DNA from: CAYLHF01 sp964383365
Lineage (GTDB): Bacteria > Bacteroidota > Rhodothermia > Rhodothermales > UBA10348
Assembly (NCBI GenBank): GCA_964383365.1
Contig: CAYLHF010000007.1
Span: forward strand, 1 to 64,000
DNA length: 64,000 nucleotides
Direction: 5' to 3'
This document shows, piece by piece, positions 43,125 through 51,294 of this stretch (position 1 is its first letter; every line of letters starts with the position of its first letter). The position numbers and the translations under genes are program-made. A model generated the notes under the pieces. It was not told the DNA's origin. It did not search any database and worked only from the letters and a program-made list of their open reading frames with translations.

Positions 43125-43975
43125 ATCCGGTTATACCTCATGAATGTGACGAACCTGCTGAAGAGAACTCTGCAGCACCGGTTGAAAAAAGGGTCGTGGA
43201 AGGCGCTGAACCGGACAGATATGCCGTCCGGATCAGGGATCTGAACCTGTGGTATGGAGATTTTCAGGCGCTATACAATGTGCGATTCGACGTACGGAAG
43301 GGACAGATTACTTCTCTGATTGGTCCGTCCGGTTGTGGAAAGTCCACGTTACTCAGAAGCATCAATAGAATCAATGAACGATTGGGTTACGTTCGGACTG
43401 AAGGCCATCTCGATGTTCTCGGGCACAATATTTACGCGCCGGAAGTAGAGCTTTCCCGTCTTCGACAAAAAGTGGGAATGGTTTTTCAGCGTCCGAATCC
43501 TCTGCCTGTCTCGATCGAGAACAATATTTTGTTCAGTCATCAACTTCATACGACCGGCAAACAATCCAGGAGCCAGAAGGATGAAATTGTCGAATCGGCT
43601 CTCCGGGAAGTGCTCCTGTGGGATTCGGTCAAGGATCGACTCTCCCGAAGTGCTATCGAATTGTCGCTCGAACAACAGCAGAAACTCTGTATCGCAAGGC
43701 TACTCCCGGTGAAACCGGCAGTACTTCTCATGGATGAACCGTGTTCAGCCTTGGACCCTGAAGCAACGGAGGCCGTGGAAGAACTCCTTTGGAAATTGCG
43801 GGGCGACTATACGATACTCATCGTTACTCACAATATGGCCCAGGCCAGACGGGCCAGTGAGGAATGCGCATTCATGCTACTGGGAAAAATGATTGAACAC
43901 CGACGTACGGAAGAGTTGTTTCTTACGCCGGATAACAAAGCTACGGCGGACTATATCGAGGGGAAGTACGCCTGA
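43121..43975 (+). CDS. PstB-like ATPase 2, altered ABC signature
   Basis: 284 residues. Walker A GPSGCGKS (68-75), Q-loop Gln123 in MVFQRPNPLP, Walker B VLLMDE (201-206), SALDP D-loop and switch His237 in VTHNMAQA are all canonical. The ABC signature is LSLEQ (181-185) in place of LSGGQ, and the following basic residue is Lys (QQQKL for QQQRL). An N-terminal extension of about 35 Glu/Pro-rich residues precedes the domain. The composite site formed with PstB1's LSGGQ would be fully canonical. It is the last gene of the operon, 9 bp before the convergent kinase gene. Confidence 0.88.
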   Translation: MNPVIPHECDEPAEENSAAPVEKRVVEGAEPDRYAVRIRDLNLWYGDFQALYNVRFDVRKGQITSLIGPSGCGKSTLLRSINRINERLGYVRTEGHLDVLGHNIYAPEVELSRLRQKVGMVFQRPNPLPVSIENNILFSHQLHTTGKQSRSQKDEIVESALREVLLWDSVKDRLSRSAIELSLEQQQKLCIARLLPVKPAVLLMDEPCSALDPEATEAVEELLWKLRGDYTILIVTHNMAQARRASEECAFMLLGKMIEHRRTEELFLTPDNKATADYIEGKYA

Positions 43976-43984
43976 TAAGCCTTC

Positions 43985-45172
43985 TCAGGACTGTCCTTTG
44001 CGCTGAGACACTGCTTCCGAAATATATTCCGAAATGGTCTGCATGATCAGACGAATGGTTTCATCTTCGTCAGCATTCAAGACAATAGGAATATTCAATC
44101 GGTCGGCCTCAGACAACAGGTACGTCTGTAATTCCCAGATCAAATCAAACTGCTTCAAATACCGCTCCGATCTTCTGGATGATGTCTGTTGACCTCGACC
44201 AATCAGATGTCGCCTGAGCTGTTTCTTCTTCAGGACAGCCAGTATTATCGGGACGACCAGGGCATCGGTTCGTTCGGTAATCGCCTTCTGAAAGTCCGGA
44301 TACACATGGATGCCTTCCAGAATGATCGACACCTGTTCATTTTCTGCACGCCGGAGGACCCCTTCAATTCCAACCGCGACTTTCCCGGCCTGGCTCAGAT
44401 ACCCGCCAATCATCGTAGGTTCAACACCTGCCTCCTCGGAAGCATCCCAACTGGGCAGCGATTCATACGCTTCGAAGGAAGAAGTGTGCAGGGTCGGAAG
44501 CAGACGCTGCGGCAATAGAAGTCGCATGACCTCTCGGAGCATATCTGTTGACTGGGTCCGGACGATATTGAGCCGATGGGCAAGTTCTGAACTGATAGTG
44601 CTTTTTCCACTTCCGGTTGTCCCTCCGATCAATAAAACGAGCGGTCGCCCACTTCTGGAAAACTGAATCCAGTCTGTCAAGCGGTTACTCAGCGCGGTCC
44701 CATGCTGCTTCTCCAAGGCATCGACCGCCATCTCTTCGATGTTCGTCGATGACGTATGGAGGATTTTCGAATCGATCAACGACTGTTCAATTCCAGAAGC
44801 AATAACGTACGCATCCTCTCGGGAAAGGCCACAAATTTCCATTGATTGTATGAGACGTCCTTTTGAAAACGGGGCTACCGTCCCATCCCTGCTTTCAACC
44901 CGGACTACGGCCTCACTGACTGTTCCCTCGAGGTATATCCTGGCTACTTCGTCCTGCCCATCAGCCTTCAGTCGCTCCGCTACGAGTTCTCTCAGTTTGG
45001 TAGATGAAAGGTATTCTCCCTGAGGGAGATAGTCGCGGATACTATTGGACAGACGGTAGGCTTCAGCAAACGGCAACCCGGCACGTCTCAACGACCTGGT
45101 GAGTATTCCCCGTAGGAAGGGTACGTGACTTCCATCGCGTTCATCTATAATCTGAAATTTTCCGGAACGCAT
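43985..45172 (-). CDS. 2-phosphoglycerate kinase-like protein with two ATP-cone-like domains
   Basis: 395 residues. Residues 1 to about 90 (VPFLRGILTRSLRRAGLPFAEAYRLSNSIRDYL) and about 90-180 (APFSKGRLIQSMEICGLSREDAYVIASGIEQSL) look like two successive ATP-cone folds, an allosteric nucleotide-binding module. The rest is a P-loop kinase: LLIGGTTGSGKSTISSELAHRL, then RTQSTDMLREVMRLLLP, LHTSSFEAY, and a lid with RRHLIGRGQQ. This matches the archaeal 2-phosphoglycerate kinase family that begins cyclic 2,3-diphosphoglycerate synthesis. Whether the bacterial version uses 2-phosphoglycerate is unproven. Convergent with the pst operon. Confidence 0.7.
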   Translation of the reverse strand: MRSGKFQIIDERDGSHVPFLRGILTRSLRRAGLPFAEAYRLSNSIRDYLPQGEYLSSTKLRELVAERLKADGQDEVARIYLEGTVSEAVVRVESRDGTVAPFSKGRLIQSMEICGLSREDAYVIASGIEQSLIDSKILHTSSTNIEEMAVDALEKQHGTALSNRLTDWIQFSRSGRPLVLLIGGTTGSGKSTISSELAHRLNIVRTQSTDMLREVMRLLLPQRLLPTLHTSSFEAYESLPSWDASEEAGVEPTMIGGYLSQAGKVAVGIEGVLRRAENEQVSIILEGIHVYPDFQKAITERTDALVVPIILAVLKKKQLRRHLIGRGQQTSSRRSERYLKQFDLIWELQTYLLSEADRLNIPIVLNADEDETIRLIMQTISEYISEAVSQRKGQS

Positions 45173-45277
45173 CTCGAATCAGCCGATAGTGCAGAAATAT
45201 TTCAAACAAAAACTACGCGATCCCGTTTCGGAGTCCAAGACATACGGAAATTATGACGGTATCGAGGACCTTCAACG

Positions 45278-46222
45278 ATGATTACGATCTCCGGGGAGCA
45301 GATTCAGTCCGTAGCCCAGTACGATGAACTCATCCATGCTGTCCGCACCGGATTTCTTGTCGATGTGTCTTCTCCAGAACGGCATGTTCATTCGATCGAT
45401 GTGCCGGGAGCAGAATCCGGAACGCTGCTGGTCATGCCGGCCTGGAAAAGCGGCGCCTTTCTGGGCGTCAAAATTGCTACGATATTTCCGTCTAATGCCA
45501 CTCGCGGCCTGACGTCAGTAACGGCTAACTACCTGCTGATGGACGCAAACACGGGAAAAGTCCTTGCTTCTATCGATGGAAAGTCACTAACGCTTGTTCG
45601 GACGGCCGCAACGTCTGCACTGGCATCGACCTACCTGTCCCGGACGGACGCGTCATCTCTCTTGATGATCGGTTCGGGCGCGTTGGCGCGGCCACTGATT
45701 CAGGCGCATGCACATGTTCGACCGATCCGACATGTTTCAATCTGGAGTAGGACGAAATCGAATGCAGTACGGTGCGCTTCATCGCTTGGCAGTCAAAGGT
45801 ATAGCATCGCGGTGGTCGATTCGTTGGAGGACTCCATCCCCCATGCCGATATCATAACATGCGCCACTTTGAGTACAGATTCCCTTCTGCCCGATGCGCT
45901 TATCCGACCCGGAACTCACATTGATCTGGTAGGAGCATTCAACGCTACGATGAGAGAGGTGTCGTCGAGAACGGTATCAAGGTCGCGTGTTTTCGTAGAT
46001 ACGCATGCCGGTGCCCGGGCCGAGGCCGGTGACTTAATCAACGCTGAAAAGGAGGGTGCGTGGTCGTTCAATCACATTCAGAATGACCTGGCGGGCCTCT
46101 GTAAGACACACAAATTTGCCCGAATATCGCAGAAGGAAATTACTCTATTCAAGTCAGTCGGGGCCGCGTGTGAAGATCTGGCGGTATCCACTCTGGTCTA
46201 TGAAAAACTCTCCTCCCGATAA
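45278..46222 (+). CDS. Ornithine cyclodeaminase / mu-crystallin family protein
   Basis: 314 residues. An N-terminal substrate domain (VMPAWKSGAFLGVKIATIFPSNATRGLTSVTANYLLMDANTGKVLASIDGKSLTLVRTAATSALASTYLSR) and a Rossmann domain (LLMIGSGALARPLIQAHAHVRPIRHVSIWSR, then ADIITCATLSTDSLLPD and VDTHAGARAEAGDLINAEKEGA) are the family order. Members are ornithine cyclodeaminase, alanine or Delta1-pyrroline reductases; which one is not decided by sequence. GSGALARP is the dinucleotide loop. The gene is divergent from the kinase gene and convergent with the HD hydrolase. Confidence 0.88.
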   Translation: MITISGEQIQSVAQYDELIHAVRTGFLVDVSSPERHVHSIDVPGAESGTLLVMPAWKSGAFLGVKIATIFPSNATRGLTSVTANYLLMDANTGKVLASIDGKSLTLVRTAATSALASTYLSRTDASSLLMIGSGALARPLIQAHAHVRPIRHVSIWSRTKSNAVRCASSLGSQRYSIAVVDSLEDSIPHADIITCATLSTDSLLPDALIRPGTHIDLVGAFNATMREVSSRTVSRSRVFVDTHAGARAEAGDLINAEKEGAWSFNHIQNDLAGLCKTHKFARISQKEITLFKSVGAACEDLAVSTLVYEKLSSR

Positions 46223-46233
46223 TTCGAAAGCTA

Positions 46234-47058
46234 CTACTTCAAGTAGTACTTGGGCTCCTGCCCTTCCACGTGGGCTACAATCTCGACGTGTGAGATAATG
46301 GGAGACGCCTTGACCTTAGTCATCAGGACCTCCTCGACCTGAAATAGACCGGTTACATGGTCCATGGATATGGCAATCTGGACCGGTTTTACTTTTCCTT
46401 TGACGATCTCGACACGCTTGATCGCATTCGCAGAATATCGATGCATATCACCCACAGACGGGTCCCTCCCCATGGATGATGGAATGCGCGATCTGCCTCT
46501 GGACATATCCGTTCCGTCCGCTACGAGGACGACTCCCGCCTCGATCGAATGGATCCGGGCGTGGGCCATATGTCCTACAATTACCTCATGTGCAAGTGAA
46601 CGCAGGACGATTTGCATCGGAACGTTCTCCGGATAGAATCTCCGCAGATATTTCCGAATGATGTCGTCTGCCAGTGTGATGGAATGCCATTCGTGATCAT
46701 CTCGGGTAACGGCCATCCCGAAGTCATGCAGAAAACATCCGAGCAGTGTTCCTACAACCGAGTCTTCAAACGTTGCTACCTCTTCACATTCCAACGATGT
46801 CGGTACACCTCCTTCACGCAGGAGGTGCAATATCTTCAAGGCGTTGTATGTCGTAATCCGAGCATGCACCGGTCCGTGATCATTGTATCCCAGGCGCCGT
46901 ACCGAGACCGCGTTCGCATAACTGTGATACAGGTTGATTTCTTTGTCTTGAAGCAGTGCGTCAAGCAAGTCGTGGATCCGTCCCTCCGTCTTCTCCAGGA
47001 GAACGTGATTCAATTGATCTTCCTTTGGCGTGGAAGTCTTCCAGTCTGGATAAGCCAT
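46234..47058 (-). CDS. HD-domain metal-dependent phosphohydrolase
   Basis: 274 residues. Metal ligands of an HD fold are visible: NDHGPVHARITTYNALKIL, GCFLHDFGMAVTRDDHEWHS, and the last Asp in VVLVADGTDMSRGRSRI. The C-terminal part (VKPVQIAISMDHVTGLFQVEEVLMTKVKASPIISHVEIVAHVEGQEP) resembles a small regulatory ACT-like domain. Substrate unknown; possibly a nucleotide. Similar layouts occur in archaea. It follows rpsA after a strong terminator, so it likely has its own promoter inside the short 47059-47077 leader or reads through. Confidence 0.75.
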   Translation of the reverse strand: MAYPDWKTSTPKEDQLNHVLLEKTEGRIHDLLDALLQDKEINLYHSYANAVSVRRLGYNDHGPVHARITTYNALKILHLLREGGVPTSLECEEVATFEDSVVGTLLGCFLHDFGMAVTRDDHEWHSITLADDIIRKYLRRFYPENVPMQIVLRSLAHEVIVGHMAHARIHSIEAGVVLVADGTDMSRGRSRIPSSMGRDPSVGDMHRYSANAIKRVEIVKGKVKPVQIAISMDHVTGLFQVEEVLMTKVKASPIISHVEIVAHVEGQEPKYYLK

Positions 47059-47077
47059 ATTACATACCTATAAAAAA

Positions 47078-47104
47078 GGGGGCGGCATCTGCGATGCCGC
47101 CCCC
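47078..47104 (-). terminator. rpsA intrinsic terminator
   Basis: GGGGGCGGCATC pairs perfectly with GATGCCGCCCCC (12 bp) around a 3-base loop. On the minus strand it is followed by six T, directly after the rpsA stop at 47124. A textbook Rho-independent terminator. Confidence 0.93.
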
Positions 47105-47123
47105 TGAAATGAAAAAACGATTG

Positions 47124-49673
47124 CTACGCTTTTTCAGTCTGTTCGACATCTGCGGTCTCTTCAGTCGGCGGAGCAACATCCTTCGATTCAGCACCGTCTG
47201 CGACTACCGGAGCCGTCTTCTCGACAGCCGGCGCAGTTTCAGCCTCCGAAGAATCCCCTTCCGTCTTCGCCTTCTTAGCTTTCGAAGTAGATTTCTTCTT
47301 CGAAGCCGTCTTCTTGGTGGCTGCCTTCTTTGTTGAAGGAGCCTTCTTCGCCTTTTTTGCCGGTTTCTCCTCGGCTGAGGCTTCTACTTCTTCGGACTTT
47401 CCGTCCTTCGAATCAACGCCCGCATCGGAACTATCATCGGCTGCTCCCGATTCTTCAGCTTTTGCTTTGGCATTTTTGTCAGACGTATCGGCGACCGCTT
47501 TCGAATCGGACTCTGAGGCCTCCATCTTGGCTTTCAGTTCGGCCAGACCACTCAATTCACCCAATGTCGTCGGACCCGAGGTCGATGCTTTCTTGCGATA
47601 GTTACTTATCTCACTCTGTTCCTGTCGGCGCTCCTCCATCTTCTCTTTGCGCTGAGCGTTACGCTCATCAGCCTCGCGGGCACGTTCAGATGCCAATTCA
47701 CTGAGCAAAATTTCTTTTTGCCCGGCATTCAGCCTGATAACCACCAGATCCTCCAGCGTATTGCCGATCGGATAAGATTGAGCTACATGCTCGGGATGCT
47801 TGAGATCACGAGTCGGTATGAGCCCCTCAACACCAAGCGGAAGGTCAACAATGATACCATTGTCTTCCTGTCGGAGAATCGTGGCGTTGGTTTTCTGCCC
47901 CTCCGCATATACCTGAGCGAACTGATTCCACGGATTCGTGTCAACCTGCTTGTGGCCGAGTGAGATTCGACGATCGTCCGTGTCAATATTCAACACCACG
48001 ACATCGAGTTCCTGGCCCTTTTTGACCATCTCGCTCGGATGTTGCACTCTCTTCGTCCAGGACAGATCACTGATATGGACCAGTCCGTCGATTCCCGGTT
48101 CAATCTCAACGAATACGCCAAAGTTGGTGATATTTCTCACCTTGCCGCGCATTACAACTCCTGGTGGGTAGCGGTCGGCGATATTATTCCACGGATCCGG
48201 TTCGAGTTGTTTCATACCCAGAGAGATCTTCTTGCTCTCCGTATCGATATTCAAAATCTTTACCGGTACGAGTTGGCCAAGAGAGACCGTCTGACTGGGA
48301 TGTCGAATATGTTCGGTCCAACTCATTTCTGAAATGTGAACCAGCCCCTCGATTCCTTTCTCCAATTCGACAAATGCACCGTAGTCCGTAATCGAAACAA
48401 CTTTCCCTTCGACCGTGGAGTTTGGCGCAAATTTTTCACTGATCGTCTCCCACGGATGCGGTTGAAGCTGCTTCAGACCCAGGGAAATTCTTTGCCGTTC
48501 CTTATCGTAGTCCAGTACAACCACGTTCAACTGCTCGTCCAATGTGACCAGCTCGGATGGATGGGATACTCTGCCCCACGATAGATCGGTGATATGCAGG
48601 AGACCATCCACGCCACCGAGATCGATGAAAACACCGAAATCCGTGATATTCTTTACGGTTCCTTCCAGAATCTGCCCTGGCTCCATGGTAGACAGGATAG
48701 TCTGTCTCTGAGCCTGTAGATCCTTTTCGATCAGCGCCTTGTGCGATACGACGATATTCTCGTTGACCGGATTCAACTTCACAATCTTGAACTCCATTCT
48801 CTTTTCGAGATAGGCATCAAAATCGCGTACCGGTCGAACGTCTATCTGGGATCCAGGCAGGAAGGCTTCCATGGTGTCGAACAGTTCGACGATCATGCCA
48901 CCTTTGATTCGGCGAACAATAGTTCCTTCCAGCACCTCCTCGTTGTCGAACGCTGTTTCGATGCGTCTCCAACGTCGGACGGTATCGGCTTTTGTTTTCG
49001 AGAGTACGAGCTGACCGTGATAGTCCTCGATCCGTTCGAGAAAAACCTCTACTTCATCGCCAGCGGCCAGGTCTTCGTCAAATTCTCCCTTGGAAACGAT
49101 ACCGTCGCTCTTGAATCCGATATCGATAACGACATCTTTTTCTCCAATGCTGACGACTCGCCCCGTTACAATCTCATGTTCAGAGACATTCGTAAGCGTA
49201 GTTTCGATGAGGTTTTTGAGATCCTCCTCACCCATACCACTGCTCGCTTCAGCCGGAAGCGACTCCAGATCTTCGAGCTTTATTACCTCACCGATAATGG
49301 CTCCTGTATACCCGATCATACCTGTCTGAGGCGCAATGGGAGTCGGCTCCTCGACGACTTCCTCAGCTGCACCGGAGTCCGAGACGGTCGATTCCGCCTC
49401 AACTTCGTCGTCGGTGGAGGTAGTGGCTTCAGCGTCTTGGGGTTCGCCTGTTTCGGTTGCAGCGCCGTCTTCAGCGCCGACGATCTCTGACGATTCGTCT
49501 TCAGGCGTTGCAATCTCGGCGCTGGTCTCTTCCGGAGTCGCGGTTACCGCTTCCGGAGAAGTCTCTGCTTTTGTTTCGTCGGCGGAGGAAGATGTGTTTT
49601 TCTGATCCTCGGCCGGTTTGACGGTTTCCACCTCCGTGGAGTCGTCGGTTTCGGTGTGCTGGTCTTCAGCCAT
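47124..49673 (-). CDS. rpsA: 30S ribosomal protein S1, with acidic N- and basic C-terminal extensions
   Basis: 849 residues against about 560 in E. coli. Six S1 domains run from about residue 150 to 655: VTGRVVSIGEKDVVIDIGFKSDG, LEGTIVRRIKGGMIVELF, LEGTVKNITDFGVFIDLGGVDGLLHITDLSW, VEGKVVSITDYGAFVELEKGIEGLVHISEMSW, MRGKVRNITNFGVFVEIEPGIDGLVHISDLSW, and NATILRQEDNGIIVDLPLGVEGLIP. The first 130 residues are Glu/Thr/Ser-rich. The last 190 include an Ala/Lys-rich run (KKAPSTKKAATKK, KKKSTSKAKKAK). S1 brings mRNA to the 30S subunit. cmk precedes it. Confidence 0.96.
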   Translation of the reverse strand: MAEDQHTETDDSTEVETVKPAEDQKNTSSSADETKAETSPEAVTATPEETSAEIATPEDESSEIVGAEDGAATETGEPQDAEATTSTDDEVEAESTVSDSGAAEEVVEEPTPIAPQTGMIGYTGAIIGEVIKLEDLESLPAEASSGMGEEDLKNLIETTLTNVSEHEIVTGRVVSIGEKDVVIDIGFKSDGIVSKGEFDEDLAAGDEVEVFLERIEDYHGQLVLSKTKADTVRRWRRIETAFDNEEVLEGTIVRRIKGGMIVELFDTMEAFLPGSQIDVRPVRDFDAYLEKRMEFKIVKLNPVNENIVVSHKALIEKDLQAQRQTILSTMEPGQILEGTVKNITDFGVFIDLGGVDGLLHITDLSWGRVSHPSELVTLDEQLNVVVLDYDKERQRISLGLKQLQPHPWETISEKFAPNSTVEGKVVSITDYGAFVELEKGIEGLVHISEMSWTEHIRHPSQTVSLGQLVPVKILNIDTESKKISLGMKQLEPDPWNNIADRYPPGVVMRGKVRNITNFGVFVEIEPGIDGLVHISDLSWTKRVQHPSEMVKKGQELDVVVLNIDTDDRRISLGHKQVDTNPWNQFAQVYAEGQKTNATILRQEDNGIIVDLPLGVEGLIPTRDLKHPEHVAQSYPIGNTLEDLVVIRLNAGQKEILLSELASERAREADERNAQRKEKMEERRQEQSEISNYRKKASTSGPTTLGELSGLAELKAKMEASESDSKAVADTSDKNAKAKAEESGAADDSSDAGVDSKDGKSEEVEASAEEKPAKKAKKAPSTKKAATKKTASKKKSTSKAKKAKTEGDSSEAETAPAVEKTAPVVADGAESKDVAPPTEETADVEQTEKA

Positions 49674-49832
49674 AGAATTGTTCTGGAATCAACGGGCAGC
49701 ACGCAATGCGCTGGGGATCCCCGATCTATTCCGGTCTTCTTAAACAAATACCACGAGACAATTCCCAGTTATCTGCGTGGCGCCATCCGATCGAATACAC
49801 GAATGGTTTAGCCCATTAAAAACGATCCAAGA

Positions 49833-50504
49833 TTAGGTACGTTCCCGAATTCGATTGACGATTAGATCGACCTGTTGATCGAATGTCATTCGTGACGTAT
49901 CTACGACTATCGCATCTTTTGCGGCTATCAATGGTGACATTGCTCTGGTTCTATCCCGGTCGTCTCGTTCTCCCATTTCGCGAAGAACGTGCGAAAGTTC
50001 TGATTCCTGTCCGGATTCAGCAATCTCTTCGTGCCGTCGTTGAGCCCGAATCGACGGATCTGCATCGAGGAATATTTTCAGATCTGCATCCGGAAATACG
50101 ATTGATCCGATATCGCGACCTTCTACAATCACACTACCGCCGGAATCGGAGACGCTTTTTGCAATCCGGCGCTGTTCGCTGACCATCCGCTCGCGAACGA
50201 TTGGCAGTGTGCTGACTTTAGACGACATGTCCGTAACTGCTGCGGACCGAATGAGACCGGTGACATCGCGTCCCGACAACACGATTTTCATCGTGCCGGC
50301 TTCATGGCGAATGTCCAGGTCGAGGTGCGACAGGGTAGCCCGTGCCGCACTGGCGGATACCTCCGTTTCAGTATCAAGAAACAGAAGGGCTACGCTACGG
50401 TACATCGCGCCGGTGTCGAGGTAAAGGAAACCGGTTCTCTTGGCGATTTCTCTTGCCGTTGTACTCTTTCCTGATCCGGACGGCCCATCTATGGCAATGA
50501 TCAC
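49833..50504 (-). CDS. cmk: Cytidylate kinase
   Basis: 223 residues, normal length. AIDGPSGSGKSTTAREIAKRTGFLYLDTGAMYRSVALL at the start is the CMP-kinase P-loop and signature; GRDIGSIVFPDADLKIFLDADPSIRAQRR is the second hallmark. It phosphorylates CMP and dCMP. The next gene in the same direction is rpsA, a pairing found in many bacteria. Confidence 0.96.
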   Translation of the reverse strand: MIIAIDGPSGSGKSTTAREIAKRTGFLYLDTGAMYRSVALLFLDTETEVSASAARATLSHLDLDIRHEAGTMKIVLSGRDVTGLIRSAAVTDMSSKVSTLPIVRERMVSEQRRIAKSVSDSGGSVIVEGRDIGSIVFPDADLKIFLDADPSIRAQRRHEEIAESGQESELSHVLREMGERDDRDRTRAMSPLIAAKDAIVVDTSRMTFDQQVDLIVNRIRERT

Positions 50505-50624
50505 TATTTTTCCTATCTATGAATACGGTTGTAACCGAGAGTCTGAAGCTATTCAACGACGGGATCGCGGACAAACCTGAATTAATTCTGACGTTCAAAT
50601 CGCTTTTAATTCACTGAACGAACG

Positions 50625-51236
50625 ATGGGAAGTTTAGTCACCACGGACGCATCGAAAATAAGAGTACTCGATCACGCCGAAATTGTGCGTCCGAGTCTGG
50701 ACGTGCTGAACTCGTACGACCGATTTCCAATCACCATACTTCTGGATAACATCCGATCGGCACAGAACGTCGGCTCGATTCTGCGAACTGCGGATGCCGT
50801 TCGTGCACGAGAGGTCGTAATGACCGGAATCACGCCGGACGCAACGCATAAAGGCGCACTGAAAGCGAGTCTGGGTGCAGAGCAGTCTGTCCCCTGGCGG
50901 GTTGAATCCGACCCCGAACGATTTCTCCGGGAGTTTAGGAGATCGGGCGGAACAGTCGCCATCCTGGAGATAACCGACAGCCCTACCCTGATCGAATCGA
51001 TCAATACGCAGGTGTTCCCGATCTGCATGATAGTCGGTAGCGAAATCAAAGGAGTCTCTGAATCACTGGTCCGTCAGGCGCATATGGCGCTGGAAATTCC
51101 GCAGTTTGGTTTTAAACAGTCATTGAACGTGTCCGTAGCTACCGGCATAGCGCTCTACCAATTGTTGCAGACGTACTTCCGATTGCATCCTGATGAGCGA
51201 CCACCCCTATCTTCCGGAATCCAGAACGAGATCTAA
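50625..51236 (+). CDS. SpoU/TrmH-family RNA 2'-O-methyltransferase
   Basis: 203 residues. Knotted SPOUT motifs are present: motif 1 LDNIRSAQNVGSILRTADA, motif 2 CMIVGSEIKGVSESLVRQAHMALEIPQFG, and motif 3 KQSLNVSVATGIALYQLL. It methylates 2'-hydroxyls of tRNA or rRNA with SAM; target unknown. It is divergent from cmk and precedes the mutase gene by 58 bp. Confidence 0.92.
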   Translation: MGSLVTTDASKIRVLDHAEIVRPSLDVLNSYDRFPITILLDNIRSAQNVGSILRTADAVRAREVVMTGITPDATHKGALKASLGAEQSVPWRVESDPERFLREFRRSGGTVAILEITDSPTLIESINTQVFPICMIVGSEIKGVSESLVRQAHMALEIPQFGFKQSLNVSVATGIALYQLLQTYFRLHPDERPPLSSGIQNEI

Positions 51237-51294
51237 GAACGTGAGAACACGAAGTACGGTAACCATTACTGCGAATAAGGATCATTTTTGAGGC

